A stretch of 64,000 nt of DNA from Torreya grandis (GCA_037957365.1 JARHVA010004092.1:994501-1058500); one strand, 5' to 3'. Positions 24,659-36,499 are shown, numbered from the stretch's first letter. Notes: a model not told the origin generated them from the sequence alone. A program made the numbers and translations.

Positions 24659-26299
24659 ATGGCTTGCAAAATGAAAGGAGAACCAAGGAAGCAGGAACCT
24701 AAAAATTGCAAAGATTGGAAATCAAAACAAGATGTCTAGAAGATCCTTCAGAGAGGGAAGGTTGTGAGCTACCTGGAATGGCTACATGGTTCAAAACCCC
24801 ATATAATGATGGATTTTTTCAAAAATTGGATTGACGATAGGGTAACCCTCCATGGCATCACGGTGAAACTCACTAAGGAGTTCATAGCGGAGGTCACGGG
24901 GCTTCCAATGGAGGGAATAAAATTCTCAAAGCAGACCAGCATTTCTAATGAGGCCTTTAGCAAATTACCAAAGATGGATGCTGAGGAGCAGTAGTTGGAA
25001 AAGAGTGGGGATTTTTTTGACCTAGAGCAGATTAAAGGAATCTGGAGAGACGTCTTATGCTACATCCATGAGTATTTCATACTTGATGGAAGAAGCAAAA
25101 GAATCCATAAATTTCACTATGTGTTTCTTAATCATTTTAGACACAAAGTAAGAATCTCCTTTCCTTTCTATTTGTGCTTCTCTTTGCTCTAAAGTCTGTT
25201 CGCTCATAGGAAAAAGGAGACTCATCCTATATTGCATGAGGGATTCATTCTAATAATTGAAGCTCACTGCAAAAACAAGGCCATTGTTCTGAATCCTTAT
25301 TTGGATAAAAATAAGGACTCTCAAAGTAATAAGAATGAAACAGTAAAGGGGAAAGAAAAAGCTAAATCCAAATCCTCCAGCTTCAAAAAATAGATTGCTG
25401 ATGAGGAAACAGAGTAGGAAAGCACTGAAAGGTCTGAGGAGGAGAGTATGGAGGAAGAGGAAGGAACAAAAAGTGGGGAATCTAGCTCCAACGAGGAAGA
25501 TAAAGATAAAGGGAAGAATAAGAAAGAAGGGGTCACTATAGAGGAAAAAATTGAAAACAATAACTATGATCTTGAGGAAAACTAGCAAGTGCTTGAGGAA
25601 ATTGAAAAAGATTTGGATGTTCTATTTGAGGACCCTGCCTCAAAAACTGAGAAGGAACATCTAGTTCAGGATGCCAATCAAGTAATGGAAACAAGAGATC
25701 AAGTAAAGGATGATATTATCCATAACAAAATCCCTGTTGAAACCAAGGAACAAGAATGAATGGAAAGGGAGGATCATATGGAAAAGGATGAAGACAATCC
25801 AAAAGAGAACACGAAATATTTAAGTGATATAAGATAGAATGATGGGAGGTACCCCCTTATGAGATTGGCCAAATGAAAAGTAGATGCTATCCTTCAATTT
25901 GACTCATGGATGCATAAGGAGATAATGGGCCTCAAGAAGAAAATGGAAATATTGGAACATAACCAGGAAGCAGACTGGAATAAAATCAATAATATGGAAA
26001 AGTAGATGAGGGATATTCCTATCAAACTCAAAGACTATGAGAACAATCTAAGGGAACTCATTAAGGAAAGCAGAATGAAGATGGAGGAGGTAACTTCCAG
26101 CATATGTGTAGCTAATGTAAACATTGGAAAATGATCAAATGAGGAAATCAAATCCGTAGAGGGGCCAAGCAAGAGAACCAAATAGAGCTCAAGAAAGAAA
26201 GCAATGCAAGAGGGTGCTACGTCGGTGGCTGTAGCCATACAGGACACTTCTGTGATTGGTAAGGAAGTAGTGAAGATGATTTTGGAATTAGAAGAATAG
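24659..26299 (+). pseudogene. LINE ORF3: downstream frame of unknown function
   Basis: One frame of about 546 codons, starting MACKMKGEPRKQE and ending KMILELEE, with about eleven in-frame stops and no frameshift. Residues about 30-180 look globular (YLEWLHGSKP, FKNWIDDRVTLHGITVKLTK, EVTGLPMEGIKFSK). The LT..FIAEVTGLPMEG pattern vaguely recalls plant-mobile-domain-like retroelement proteins, but I cannot assign it. About 210-400 is Glu/Lys/Ser-rich low complexity. About 410-545 is coiled-coil-like. The same frame is in the copy at 2753-3811, so it belongs to the LINE. L1 elements normally carry their accessory frame (ORF1) before ORF2; here it follows. Confidence 0.75.
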
Positions 26300-26584
26300 G
26301 TCCATTGAGTTCTTATTGTCTTGGTTATTTTAGTTGGATGTAATATCTAGTTCCATTTTCTGGTTTTTTATTTTCTTATCACACTGGAGTTTCTAGGTCT
26401 CTGTAAAACCTAGGTTCCGTCTTTTGATGTTCATGAATGGTGGTTTTAGGTCCATGTAAAACCTATTTTTGACACTTCTTAGAAGTTGGTTTTAGGTTTC
26501 TCCTATGGGTGTTATTGTTATATCCTTCTTCCTTTGTTTCAAGGTTTTAGGGTCCCTTCAAAACCTATTTTTACCTTAATCTAA
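26300..26584 (+). other. LINE 3' UTR with three hairpins (copy 2)
   Basis: Hairpin 1 is CTAGGT (26393-26398) and ACCTAG (26408-26413) around a nine-base loop. Hairpin 2, near 26441-26466, contains TTTTAGGTCCATGTAAAACC. Hairpin 3, near 26541-26566, pairs AGGTTTT with AAAACCT. In copy 1 the first stem is CCAGAT / ATCTGG with the same loop length, so two base pairs changed on both sides. The end is TTACCTTAATCTAAA with no poly(A). Confidence 0.7.
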
Positions 26585-26595
26585 AACTATCAATA
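26585..26595 (+). repeat. LINE target-site duplication, right copy
   Basis: AACTATCAATA, the partner of 20342-20352 with one mismatch. Confidence 0.65.
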
Positions 26596-27480
26596 TATTA
26601 CCCAATCACCACAATAATATGCACCTCACAAATTTTTAGGCACACAACCCCAAATATATATGATGAAAATTCTCATGATTAAAATGACTACCTTAGAGTC
26701 ATCCATCTTTGGTGCTCACAACATATTATCATATGATTAGATCTATAATGATCCCATTCACTCATCTATCCCTATCAGACCATATCCTTCTCAGTGGTAA
26801 CTTTCTAAGTTTTCTTAAATTTAAAGTAAGGAGGATCCACAATATCACCTTAGGGAATTTAGGCATGTATGTTATTTGATTACCTATAATGATGCCCTCC
26901 TTCTTCATACCTTTCCCATGTCCCTGTCCAATCCAACATTAGATTTTTATAGTTCCATAACCAAACATTCTGTCTTCTCTTTCACCCAACTATCCCAATA
27001 TTTCTTGGATCGATTTTCAATAAAAATCTCCAATAAAGTTTCCATCACTGACCTTTACTCTATCCAAAAGTTTGGTGTTGAATCTATTGCTGATTTTGTA
27101 TCCCATTGGAGGAGCCTAATCAATCAATTTTTTTTCTCTTTACCCCAAACCGAAGTGATAATTTTTTTTTCTCAAGCATGTACCAAGCACATATCTTCTA
27201 CATTGCATGTTTATAGCTTCAAAACCTTTGACAAGAATTTTACATGGCATGTAAGCTAGAAAATAGAGCCATTGGTGAAGGAAAGTTAAAGTTGAAAAAC
27301 AAAAACTCTACTTATAAATCCTATGAGGTCTTTTCTTTGGAAACAAGAAACCAAACCAATACCAATGCTAAAATCAAGGGAACTATGAATGCATTTGTCC
27401 TTAAGACTAATCCTCCATTATTTATCAATCAACCAACCTCCTCTAGCTCCTTAAAACAAAACATGAGAAACAAAAATTGA
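26596..27480 (+). pseudogene. Gypsy H gag core
   Basis: After the LINE the gag resumes. The open stretch 26876-27259 reads YNDALLLHTFPMSLSNPTLD then FYSSITKHSVFSFTQLSQYF, LDRFSI, and SIADFVSHWRSLINQ. This is the plant gypsy gag core (compare LAxKxFPxSLxGxAxxWYxxL, and E.l.dFv.RWR). It builds the particle shell. The preceding residues are broken by stops, and a frame change occurs around 27250. The family assignment is clear; it is not functional. Confidence 0.7.
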
Positions 27481-29050
27481 AACAATTAGAATAAATTTAC
27501 TCCACTTGGGGAATCTTATTCTTCAATCCTATAGAAGTTGCTAAAAGATAATATTATACAACTTCCCCCCATAAAACCCCATCAATAATTCAATTCTTCT
27601 CATCTTACACCTAGATGGTACAATGAGAATGACCTATGTGCTTTCCATAGATTAGATATACATGATGTTAGTAAGTGTAATACCTTTAAAAACATTGTCT
27701 AAACCTTCATTGACAAGGGGAGATTATGTTGGATAACCCCAATGCACCTCCAAAACAAGCCATTGACATTTTCAAATAACCTTTTCCCAATCATGCACCT
27801 ACCAAAAATGAGAGAAACAAAGATAAGTCTTCGCATGATGCCCATATAGTCAACATTGTTCTTGATGTGCCCATTATTGAAGAACCTACCACCCAAGCTA
27901 CATATTATTCACCCTCTCCACTTATTGAGGTAGTGGATTCACCTTATTTTCCTTTGGAGACCTAAACCAAGGAAGTAACCTTGTTACCTCCTCCACTTAT
28001 TGAGGTAGTGGAATCATCAACCCCTCCTCTAATTGACATATTAGGGTAAGCAACCATCACCACTTTACCTCCTCCCTCAACCACTAAACAATTCACTTCA
28101 CCTTTAGAAAACATTCCCAAGAAGGAAACCACCATATATACACCTCACACAGAGGAACCACCCATCCAAACCTTGTATCCTTTGATTGAGGAAAATGATG
28201 AGGTCACCATTCTCCTTTCTCAACCTATGGGTTTATCTTTTAAGCCCACTACACGGGGAATAAGACCAATCTATAAACCATTCTCTAAACTAGTTTAGAG
28301 ATTCTAATTTGTATCCAAACCTAACATGGATCGATCTACCTTTTGGTAATAATTGGGGCTCCCTTACATCACCAAATAGGAACCTACAACCACCTCTTTA
28401 ACATACCAACCCACCACTTCTATTGTCCAACCTACTACCATATCAACTATACAAATAAAAACCTCTACCAACCCAATCATTTCTTAACCACCCAATTATA
28501 CCAAATATCAAATAAAAAATTCATCCTATATCACTTCAAATAAACTAACCAAACACCTTGGCATATTTCCTATGCAGAGCCTTAATCACCCATCCTTGAA
28601 ACTAGAGCTCACCTCACTAGACCCACCAATCAAACACCAAACCAAATCAACTAAAATGACGAAGCCATTAAAAGGCTTAAAGGCCAAACTTATACCTTTA
28701 TTAACCTTTCCCTCTATCTTGGGGCCTCATCCCTCTACTTTGATTAGGAAGCCAACTATCTCAACCAAACCCTAACCATTGGCTTTGATTATGCCATCAC
28801 TCTTGATTTTTGACATGCCTATCTTCACCGACCCATCCATAACCAACCTAGATATCTTGATATCTCTTGCCTCCAACTTATCAACTTCCTTACCTAAAAT
28901 TAAATCAAAAATTAATAAGGCCACCTTGTCCAATACCTCTACCACCAAGTTTGTTTCTAAAAAGACTTCCATCTCACCAACTGAGGCTAAAACCTCTAAA
29001 CCCTCACCATATTTAGTTGAGTCTTACTCAACTATTTTTCAAAGGTTATA
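27481..29050 (+). pseudogene. Gypsy H gag-protease linker, Pro/Thr/Lys-rich
   Basis: One plus-strand reading with scattered stops is rich in Pro, Thr, Ser and Lys (for example PPPLIEVVESSTPPLIDILG, and 28779-29051). Two near-repeats, PPLIEVV near 27920 and 27990, are visible. Tat-type elements often carry such long low-complexity linkers. No domain is recognised. Confidence 0.45.
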
Positions 29051-29059
29051 GAAATATTA

Positions 29060-29240
29060 TTTCTTAACCTTACTTTATATCTGAGCATTTGATCCTCTAG
29101 GTCTAAAAACCATTTGGTATAATAATTTCCAAGTATGCACCTATCATAAGACACCTGAGCATGACATGGAGAATTGCAAAGCTCTCCAAACCATAATCCA
29201 TCATCTCTATGATGAGGATGATATATTAATAAATTAACCT
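29060..29240 (+). pseudogene. Gypsy H C-H-H-C gag finger
   Basis: The frame reads VCTYHKTPEHDMENCKALQT then IIHHLYDEDDI. This matches the conserved plant Tat/gypsy motif CxxHxxxGHxTExCxxLxxxIexLIxxG. The Cys-His-His-Cys spacing (CX2HX4HX4C) is preserved. It is the nucleic-acid-binding finger between gag and protease. Confidence 0.7.
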
Positions 29241-29499
29241 CCCATGAACCTGCTATTAGTCTAACAAACAAAAACCAATAAATAATGCCTACCTACTCCC
29301 CCACTCTCACCTCAGAGTGATAAGAAACCAAACCAATCTCCTACCCCAACTCTTCCCTCTATATATAACTATCAATATTGTCACAAGATCATATAAAAGG
29401 ATAATGGGAAGGCTAAAGTATCCATCCATGGACATACCCATCTTCTACGTCCCAACCAAGTCAAATTCAAGTACCTTCACCTTTAGCCAAACCCAAGGT

Positions 29500-30330
29500 A
29501 TTTATCTTGGGTACATCTCAATCCAACCCCTCTGAATTAATCAAAAGAGTTATTCTCAAACAACTTCACCAAACCTCAGTGAAGATGATCCTATATGAGT
29601 TGATCTCTACCTCATCTCATCATCACCAAGAAATGATAGAGGCATTACAATCAATCGAGGTCCAACCTAAAGACCCTCAACCTCTAGCAGCCTTTATTGG
29701 CACTCTCCAAATTTCCAAATTTATCACCTTCAAAGATTTGAAAATACCTTTTATCCACCTTGATGACCTAGATCTCCCTCTTTTCATCACTTCCTACATC
29801 AACCAAACCCATATCAAATGAGTCATGATTTATGGGATAGCCATCATTAATATCATCTCCTCCCATGTCTATGATCAACTCAAACTACCAAACAATGGCA
29901 TGTCTAAAACCTTAGATGTTCTCTAATCCTTTAATGACACCATGACCACTACTCTAGGAATTGTTGTCATTCATACCCATTTGGGAACTCACACATTACC
30001 AAAGATTTTTATTATAGTGGAAGGTGAATTATAGTATAATGTTGTACTAGAATGCCCTTAGATCTATTTCATGGGTTATGTACTTTCTACCCTTCATCAT
30101 TGCATCAAATTTGAGCATGAAAGTTAGGTTATCACTACATAAGCTGACTCAAGTTCCTTTTCATATTGCAACATGACTTATCAACCCAATGACGCCCTCC
30201 TACCTCCATCTAACACACCCTCATCAACCAAAGACAAACCCTCAACCACAAACCATAAAGTCATATATTATTCTACCAATGAGGCATCTACTAGCTCATC
30301 AATCCCCTCAGATCAAATTCCCATAATAGA
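29500..30330 (+). pseudogene. Gypsy H aspartic protease remnant
   Basis: In a patched reading, FIHLDDLDLPLFITSYINQT leads to VMIYGIAIINIISSHVYDQL, where Tat-type elements have VMVDGGSAVNVMP..YDRL (the active Asp is now Tyr). Further on, PKIFIIVEGE, YNVVLECP*IYFMG and LSTLHHCIKFEHE match the usual FxVxD..xYNxLLGRPWIH...STLHQCLKF. The protein would cleave the gag-pol precursor. It is dead. Confidence 0.65.
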
Positions 30331-31200
30331 CCACTTGAAATCCACATTCTAATGTCTTTCACTTGGGGAATATTGCCTCTTGACCCTTGACACCTTCTTT
30401 ACTCCCTATGAGTATGGGTAACTTAACAACCACCCTGGGTATGACCCCAATATTAGGGCCATTATTCCCCTTAGACCTTCAAACTATCAAACCCATTTCA
30501 TCTATGGGGGACTTGATAAACCCCTTGACACTTTGGTTACCTTTTTTTCACCTTGACAATTTACCTCTAGATTCTCCTATTCTAGATAAACTAAAATTTG
30601 TTAAGACATACCTCCACCGGTGTGATTGGAAAGGATTTGGCCTTGGATGTTATGAACACAGGCCACATGAGTTGATTTTAATCGAGACAAAAAAGCCTTG
30701 GATTCATTTCAACCTCAAAGAAAACCAAATTATCTACTACCACCATTATTGAAGAAGACATCCCTTCTTCACCAACCTCTTCTCCACCTGAGTGTGAGGA
30801 TGATGACATCATCCCACCTAATTTTTTTCTTAATCAACATGATCAAATTTAGACCCTTGAATTATCAAAAGGATGGAGCAATCATAACCATCCCCTTAAC
30901 CCATCTTGAGATGATAGGAGACGAGACTCTTACCATTAAAATACTATTCAGTATTGGGATGATGAATCTATTCTCACCTATCTTGGTGCATTAGATTCTT
31001 CCATCCAAAAATCCATTCTTCTTAAGACTTCAACCATTTTAAATGAATCCACCATGGATATCAAATTGGGCACTCTGAATAACCCCCACATTGTCAAAAT
31101 TGGCCAATCACTTAATTCTAAGGAACCTCAACATTTCACCTCCTTATAATACTACAACATATAATGTTCTTGGTATTATAATGACATTCTAGGAATCAAC
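30331..31200 (+). pseudogene. Gypsy H protease-RT linker
   Basis: An open stretch at 30387-30752 includes DWKGFGLGCYEHRPHELILI, a G-patch-like segment of the kind seen between protease and RT in Tat-type elements. The remainder is acidic with stops. The neighbours on both sides make the placement secure even though the linker itself is poorly conserved. Confidence 0.45.
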
Positions 31201-32030
31201 CCCTCCATCTCTACCCATAACATAGTCACTAAATTTGATTCCTACCCTGTTAGATAGAAACTTCTATGAATACACCCTCACATAACCCTTCTCACCAAAG
31301 AAGAGCTTTAGTGTCTCCTATCTATCAATTTAATTCAACCAATTAATTATCCCCAATGGGTCTCAAATGTTGTACCTATCACCAAAGCCATAAGGAGATT
31401 ACACATTTTTGTGTACTTTCATGAACTCAACCTTACTTTCCCAAAAGATGACTTTCCTCTTCCAAGTATCAACCAACTAGTTAATCTTATAGTCAACCAT
31501 GAGATGTTATCTCTCATGTATAGATTCTCAAGTTATAATTAGATCCTGATTTCCCCCAAAGATCAACACAATATTTCCTTTATCACCCCATGGGGGACCT
31601 TCTACTATAGGGTTATAACTTTTAGACTAAAGAATGCTGGTGCAACCTACCAAAGTGATATGACCTACATATTCCATGACCTTATCCACAAAATTGTTGA
31701 GGACTATGTGAATGACCTCCTTGGTAAATATAAATATTGTAAGGAGCATCTAACATTCTTAAGATCATCTTTAAGCCCCTGATCCATAACCATTTCCACT
31801 TTAACCCCAAGAAGTGCATTTTTGAGGTCTTTTTAGGAAAAAACCTTAGCTTTATTGTCTCCCTTCAAGGAATAAAATCCAATCCTACTAAAATCAAAGC
31901 CATCCTTGACATGATTCATCTAATCAACCTCAAGTAACTTTGTAGTTTATAGGGGAAGATCCAAGCCATTTGTCTCTTTATCTCTCAACTCTCAAATCAA
32001 TGCCAACCTTTTTATCACCTCTTAAAGAAG
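31200..32030 (+). pseudogene. Gypsy H reverse transcriptase
   Basis: The plus strand reads YPQWVSNVVPITKAIRRLHI then FVYFHELNLTFPKDDFPLPS (compare YPxWLANVVPVxKKxGxxRxCVDFRDLNxAxPKDxFPLP). It continues with FITPWGTFYYRVITFRLKNA, GATYQ and EDYVNDLLGK. The catalytic YVDD is YVND (31705-31716), losing one metal-binding Asp. About 31740 onward the thumb region is frameshifted. It would copy the element RNA into DNA. The lineage call is firm. Confidence 0.85.
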
Positions 32031-32540
32031 GATGTCTCTTTCAAGTGGAATGATGACTATAAAAAATTGTTTGATTCACTTAGAGTACCTTTTTTCCCCA
32101 CCTATCCTCATCCCTCCCAAGGAAAACCAACATTTACACCTTTATATCTCCACCACTAGCCACTCCTTAGGGGAAATTCTTGCTCATCAAGATAAACAAC
32201 ACAAAGAGAAATTCATCTACTACATGAATTGTATGCTTGTAGATTATAATACCTAGTACAACCATATCAAGAAAATTAGCCTAGATCTAGTATTCATGAC
32301 CACCAAACTTCACCACTACCTTCTTAACCACAAAACCTATGTCATAACCAATATTGACCCACTCAAGTATATGCACTCCAAGCTATACCAAAACCAATGT
32401 ATGGCCAAGTGGCTCATGATTTAAGCTAGGTTTGACTTTGAATTTATTTAGTAGAAGTCAATTAAAGGGTAATTAATTATTGACTAATTTGTTGAAGCAC
32501 CTATAAAACACAACCAATCTCCTCCTCTTGAGTTTCTAAA
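32031..32540 (+). pseudogene. Gypsy H RT tail / first RNase H region
   Basis: Follows the RT in plant gypsy order. KKDVSFKWNDDYKKLFDSLR and the segment near 32170-32240 (HSLGEILAHQDKQHKEKFIY then YMNCMLVDYNT) match the connection and gypsy RNase H start (FxWxxxCxxAFxxLK; GAVLAQ...YYxSrxLxxxExnY). Tat elements have this degenerate RNase H plus a second one downstream, as seen here. Confidence 0.6.
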
Positions 32541-33000
32541 TGAGTCCATCATGACCCTCTCTCAGACAAACTTCACCTATCAAGTTACCATGCTATTTGA
32601 TGGATCAAAATGTCAATGTGGTAGAAGATCTAAAATTATCCTTATTCCAATTCATAGTGAAACTATTCCTTTATCCTTTAAGTTATATTTCAAATGTACC
32701 AACAATATGGCTAAGTATGAAACTCTAGTCATAGGCCTTCCAACTGCCTTAACCTTGGGAGTCAAAATGATCAACATCTTTAGCAACTCTCAACTAGTGG
32801 TCAATAAAATTAATATCTCTTACCAGTGTAAGAATGATGTTTTAAAATAGTACAAAAGACTAGTTGATGAACTCTTAGCATCATTTGAAAATTACCGTAT
32901 CTAAGCCACCTTGTGATCTACCAATAAATTTGTCAACACCATGGCTTACCTCACTTCTCAAATCTTGTTTGCACCCTTTTAATCTAAGCTATTTGTCATT
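32541..33000 (+). pseudogene. Gypsy H second (plant-type) RNase H
   Basis: The open frame 32551-32850 reads VTMLFDGSKCQCGRRSKIIL, NNMAKYETLVIGLPTALTLG and NIFSNSQLVVNKINISYQCK. It is the additional RNase H typical of the Tat lineage (LYFDGSxxxxGxGxGxxL, NNxAEYEALxxGLxxAxxLG, xGDSxLVxxQ). The first Asp (FDGS) is kept. The expected Glu of AEYE is now Lys-Tyr-Glu, and the Asp of GDSQ is Asn. It would remove RNA from the hybrid. Inactive. Confidence 0.8.
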
Positions 33001-33139
33001 ATCCATAGACTCACCCAACCCTCTTATGTTAAACCTAATTTTCCCACCATCTTCAATGTGAAGGAAACCTAACCTAATCTATGGTATCAACAGACCTTCA
33101 ACTAATTTAACCTTGCCATCATTCCTTCTAGTCTTTCTA

Positions 33140-34230
33140 TGAATGTTTGAAGAGCATTTTTATAGAGTACCTCATGTTATACCATTATGGAGGGAATTAT
33201 TTATAAATGTGGTTTTGATAGTCTGCTCTTCTGTTGCCTATGTATTAATAAAGCCTCTAATTTTATTAAGGAAACATATTATGAGATCTATGGGTGACAC
33301 TTTAGTGGCCCTGCCATCGCTAAATGCATCTTTAAGCTTGGCTATTATTGGACTACCCTTAACCAAGATGATTGTAATTATGTGGAAGAGTGTGTTAAAT
33401 GTTGACAACATGGTAATTTACATCACATACCTAGCCATATTATTCATGTATCGACTAATTTATATCCCTTGTCACAATGGGGTCTGGATCTTGTTGGTGA
33501 AATTAAACCCCATTATTCATAGTGACATCATTCTATAATCACTGTGACTAAATATTTTACCAAATACATAGAGGCTATTCTTCTATCCTCGACCAAAGTA
33601 GAAAATATTATTGACTTCATCAATTAGCACATCATATTCATCACCCTATCATCCTCAAGTGAATGGATAGGCAAAATATTCTAATAAAACCCTTAATAAC
33701 ATGCTTACTAGGATGGTTAATGCATCTGGTTAGGATTGGCATTTGCACATGCCCTTCAATTTATGGTCATAACATAGTAGCATTTTAACCCTTATGGTTG
33801 ATACCCCATTCTCTCTTGTGTTTGGATCAAAATTTGTCTTACCTCTCGATTCCAAATTTCTTCACTTTGCATATCTGTACAAGATCTCATTTCTGATGAT
33901 GACTATCATCAACACCATTTATCCCACTTGAGCTACTTGATGAACATCATTTAGCTTCCATCACCCATATTCATGTCTATCAAGAGATAATCAAATTTTC
34001 TTATAATAAACACCTTAGAGTGTAAGAATTAAATATCAGAGACCTCATGCTAAAGGAAAACCAAGATATCAACAACATGGAGAAAAGTAAGTAGGGAAAG
34101 TTTGATTTTAATCAGATTAGACCTTATATCATAACCCAAAAGTATAGATCAAGAGCTTACCAATTATCCTCTCTTGAGGGAAACCCAGAACCTAAGCCCA
34201 TTAATGCTTCACATCTATGTCTTTTATTTT
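33140..34230 (+). pseudogene. Gypsy H integrase
   Basis: Patched plus-strand reading: HFSGPAIAKCIFKLGYYWTT, then CNYVEECVKC*QHGN (the CX2C of the zinc finger), then WGLDLVGEIKPHYS with the first catalytic Asp, KYFTKYIEAI, and later GSKFVLPLEFQ-like and DDDYHQHHLSHLSYL segments leading to the usual ...RNVKPRxF.xGDLVLr C-terminal part (about 34020-34200). It would insert the cDNA. Stops and frame changes are many, but the whole domain order is present. Confidence 0.8.
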
Positions 34231-36490
34231 TTTAAAAGGGATCAAACTCATCTTTTATCTAACTTACACTCATCCTTTGCTTTCAAACCACATTAATCTC
34301 CCTATTTTAGGGGCAATCAATTAAAAATGAATCATGTGATTATCCATAAAAATCATAGACTAATATTTAATAATGGGTACCATGGCTCTACCCCTGGCAT
34401 GATTCTCATGGTACTTCCCACCCTGTTTCATAGGATAGATTCCCATGGTCATTGTCACCTAAACCTCTTAAAACCTAATCAAACTTCTTGTGATTTTATT
34501 TTTGCCTTCATAAAGGTGAACCCTTAAGCTTATATAAGCAATTCTATGTCATAAAAAATCAAACAAGAAAAATCAAAGTCATAACCAAAAATAATTATGG
34601 GTCATTCTTAGCATTCACAGACTATGCCCTTGAAGGATAGCTACTTGAAACATATCCAAAATTGCTAAAATAAAGGTGGACTTCTCCCTTGAAGGATATA
34701 TATAAAAAGGATTATACAAAGCACACAAATTTAGACCACTCCTTTGAAGGATGGTTGAGTAAAACATTTTTCAAAGTAAGAAATTTATTGGAAGCTTCCT
34801 TCATCGATCAAATTCCCCAACCCTCTAAGAAATAAAAAAATAAGAAAAAGACCCATTATCAAGAAAAATAATAAAAAATGATTTTGAAAGAAATAATTCT
34901 CTCTCATAAGCACAATAATTTTGAAATATGAAATTGACTCTCATGAGTAGACTTCCTGCATTGATCAATATATACTTTGTATAACATAGACTTTTTCATA
35001 CTAACTCTTTGGTAACCTCTAGAAGAGGCAATATATTCTCCCAAGAAGGTTCCATTTTTCATCCATCTCCCCTTTATACACTATAAACAAGGTATTTTGA
35101 GATCACTTAACATTATGTGATCAAGACACCTTTTTAACCAAATAAAAAATGCCAATGTAAGGCATTCGATGGGCTTATGTTCCTTAAAGCCAATCTTACT
35201 TCAGTTTCTATGAGTCCATGCTAAATAAATATCATCATACCCTCTTCTTATCCTCTCATGACTAGTTGATATATTCCTTTATCCATCTTGTCTCTTGATT
35301 ATATTCTCTTTCTCACATCTAGTGTTGATTTTAAAATTATGTTATGGGATTTACATTAAGAAAAAATAACCATGATCATAACATTATATCAACATATATC
35401 ATAAGGAAACACAAACATTATTGGCATATCTATCAAATATCATATTAACATCAAACCATCCATGAATAATAAATAAATAAACTATTTTCAACACATGTCT
35501 AAATCTAAATAAGGAAGCATATACTCATTGAATTTTAGCATAAACATCATCATCATAACCATACATGTCATAAACATCATCATTTGAACATAAAACAAAA
35601 TAAATCTCAACACATACCTAGCTAAGATGAATCCATATCAATGGCATCATGAGCCTAACCATATCCATATCAAAACCATAATCAATATCACATCATCAAT
35701 GACCAATATGAACATTGCATCATAAACATCAAAACCATGAACAATAAGTAATATAGAAGGGAAATATCTATAAATCATGAGTTTGTCATCAATAACATCA
35801 TAATGTATACAATAATATACATGTCTCTCTCTCAAAATGTACATCTCACTACATTGGTTCACATGCTGGTATCAAAATGATAACAACAAAATATAAAATC
35901 CCATAACCATATCATAACTATGCCCCTGGGGCACCACCATATCCTAGGGCACCACTACCTCTTAAGGTCCCTACCTATCCACTTATAGGAGTAACCCACT
36001 AACTTGGTGTCACCACTTTCACACCACCTAACAAAATAGCCTTATATTGACCCCATTGAGGCTCATTAGGACAATATCTCAAACTATAGCCTTATAGTGG
36101 TGTATCTCCTCCACTATGGATAGATATCATGCCATAGGGATAATACTCAATGGTCTTGATGGTGCTACATCTCCTCCTCCAATCTATCTCAAGGATTCTC
36201 TCTCTTGGGTAACCAAGGCTAGTGTAGTTCTAGCCTAGTCTCTCTCACTTATAACTAACTAACCCTATAAATCTATTGATTGAGCCTATGATATAGATAA
36301 TGCCACTCCTACCTATGCACCTAGGGAAACCCCCTATACCGACACCCTCTAAACACCTCTACCAACTAGGTCAACATCCATAGGCTACCTACCACCATTA
36401 TTACCACCAAAGTCTAATACTACATATAGTGCTTGGTACCATGTAGGATAACCATATACAAATCCTACATCATCTATCTCATACCTAACC
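34231..36490. other. Gypsy H 3' non-coding region, first part
   Basis: No protein is recognised between the integrase and the antisense frame. It holds three spaced copies of CCTTGAAGGAT (34626-34752), then AT-rich sequence and a Met-Cys-Ile-like dispersed TCATCATAA-rich tract (35340-35870). Short frames at 34327-34527, 35647-35862 and others have no motif. Confidence 0.35.
34626..34752 (+). repeat. Three spaced CCTTGAAGGAT repeats
   Basis: The words GCCCTTGAAGGAT (34626), CCCTTGAAGGAT (34686) and CCTTTGAAGGAT (34741) recur at 55-60 bp spacing with loosely similar sequence between them. Short tandem units are common in the 3' region of Tat-type elements. Confidence 0.5.
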
Positions 36491-36499
36491 AATAACTCC

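Larger units (their letters stand above)
20353..26584 (+). mobile_element. L1-like LINE, nearly complete (copy 2)
   Basis: The element starts a few residues inside the endonuclease domain (slightly 5'-truncated) and ends ACCTTAATCTAAA without a poly(A) tail. An 11-bp imperfect target duplication flanks it. It encodes endonuclease, RT, a CX2C...HX4C finger and a plant-type RNase H in one long frame (ORF2, to 24477). A separate downstream frame (ORF3, 24659-26299) and a 285-bp 3' UTR with hairpins follow. A second, shorter copy of the 3' part lies at 2702-4077. It is inserted in the gag region of gypsy H. Confidence 0.9.

Noticed and set aside
24659..26299. ORF3 as ORF1 of a second, tandem LINE
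   Set aside because: Both copies end at the same base soon after ORF3, with no endonuclease following; not fully excluded, see finding.
35340..35870. TCATCATAA-rich tract as a satellite
   Set aside because: Words recur irregularly without a fixed period; likely simple compositional bias.
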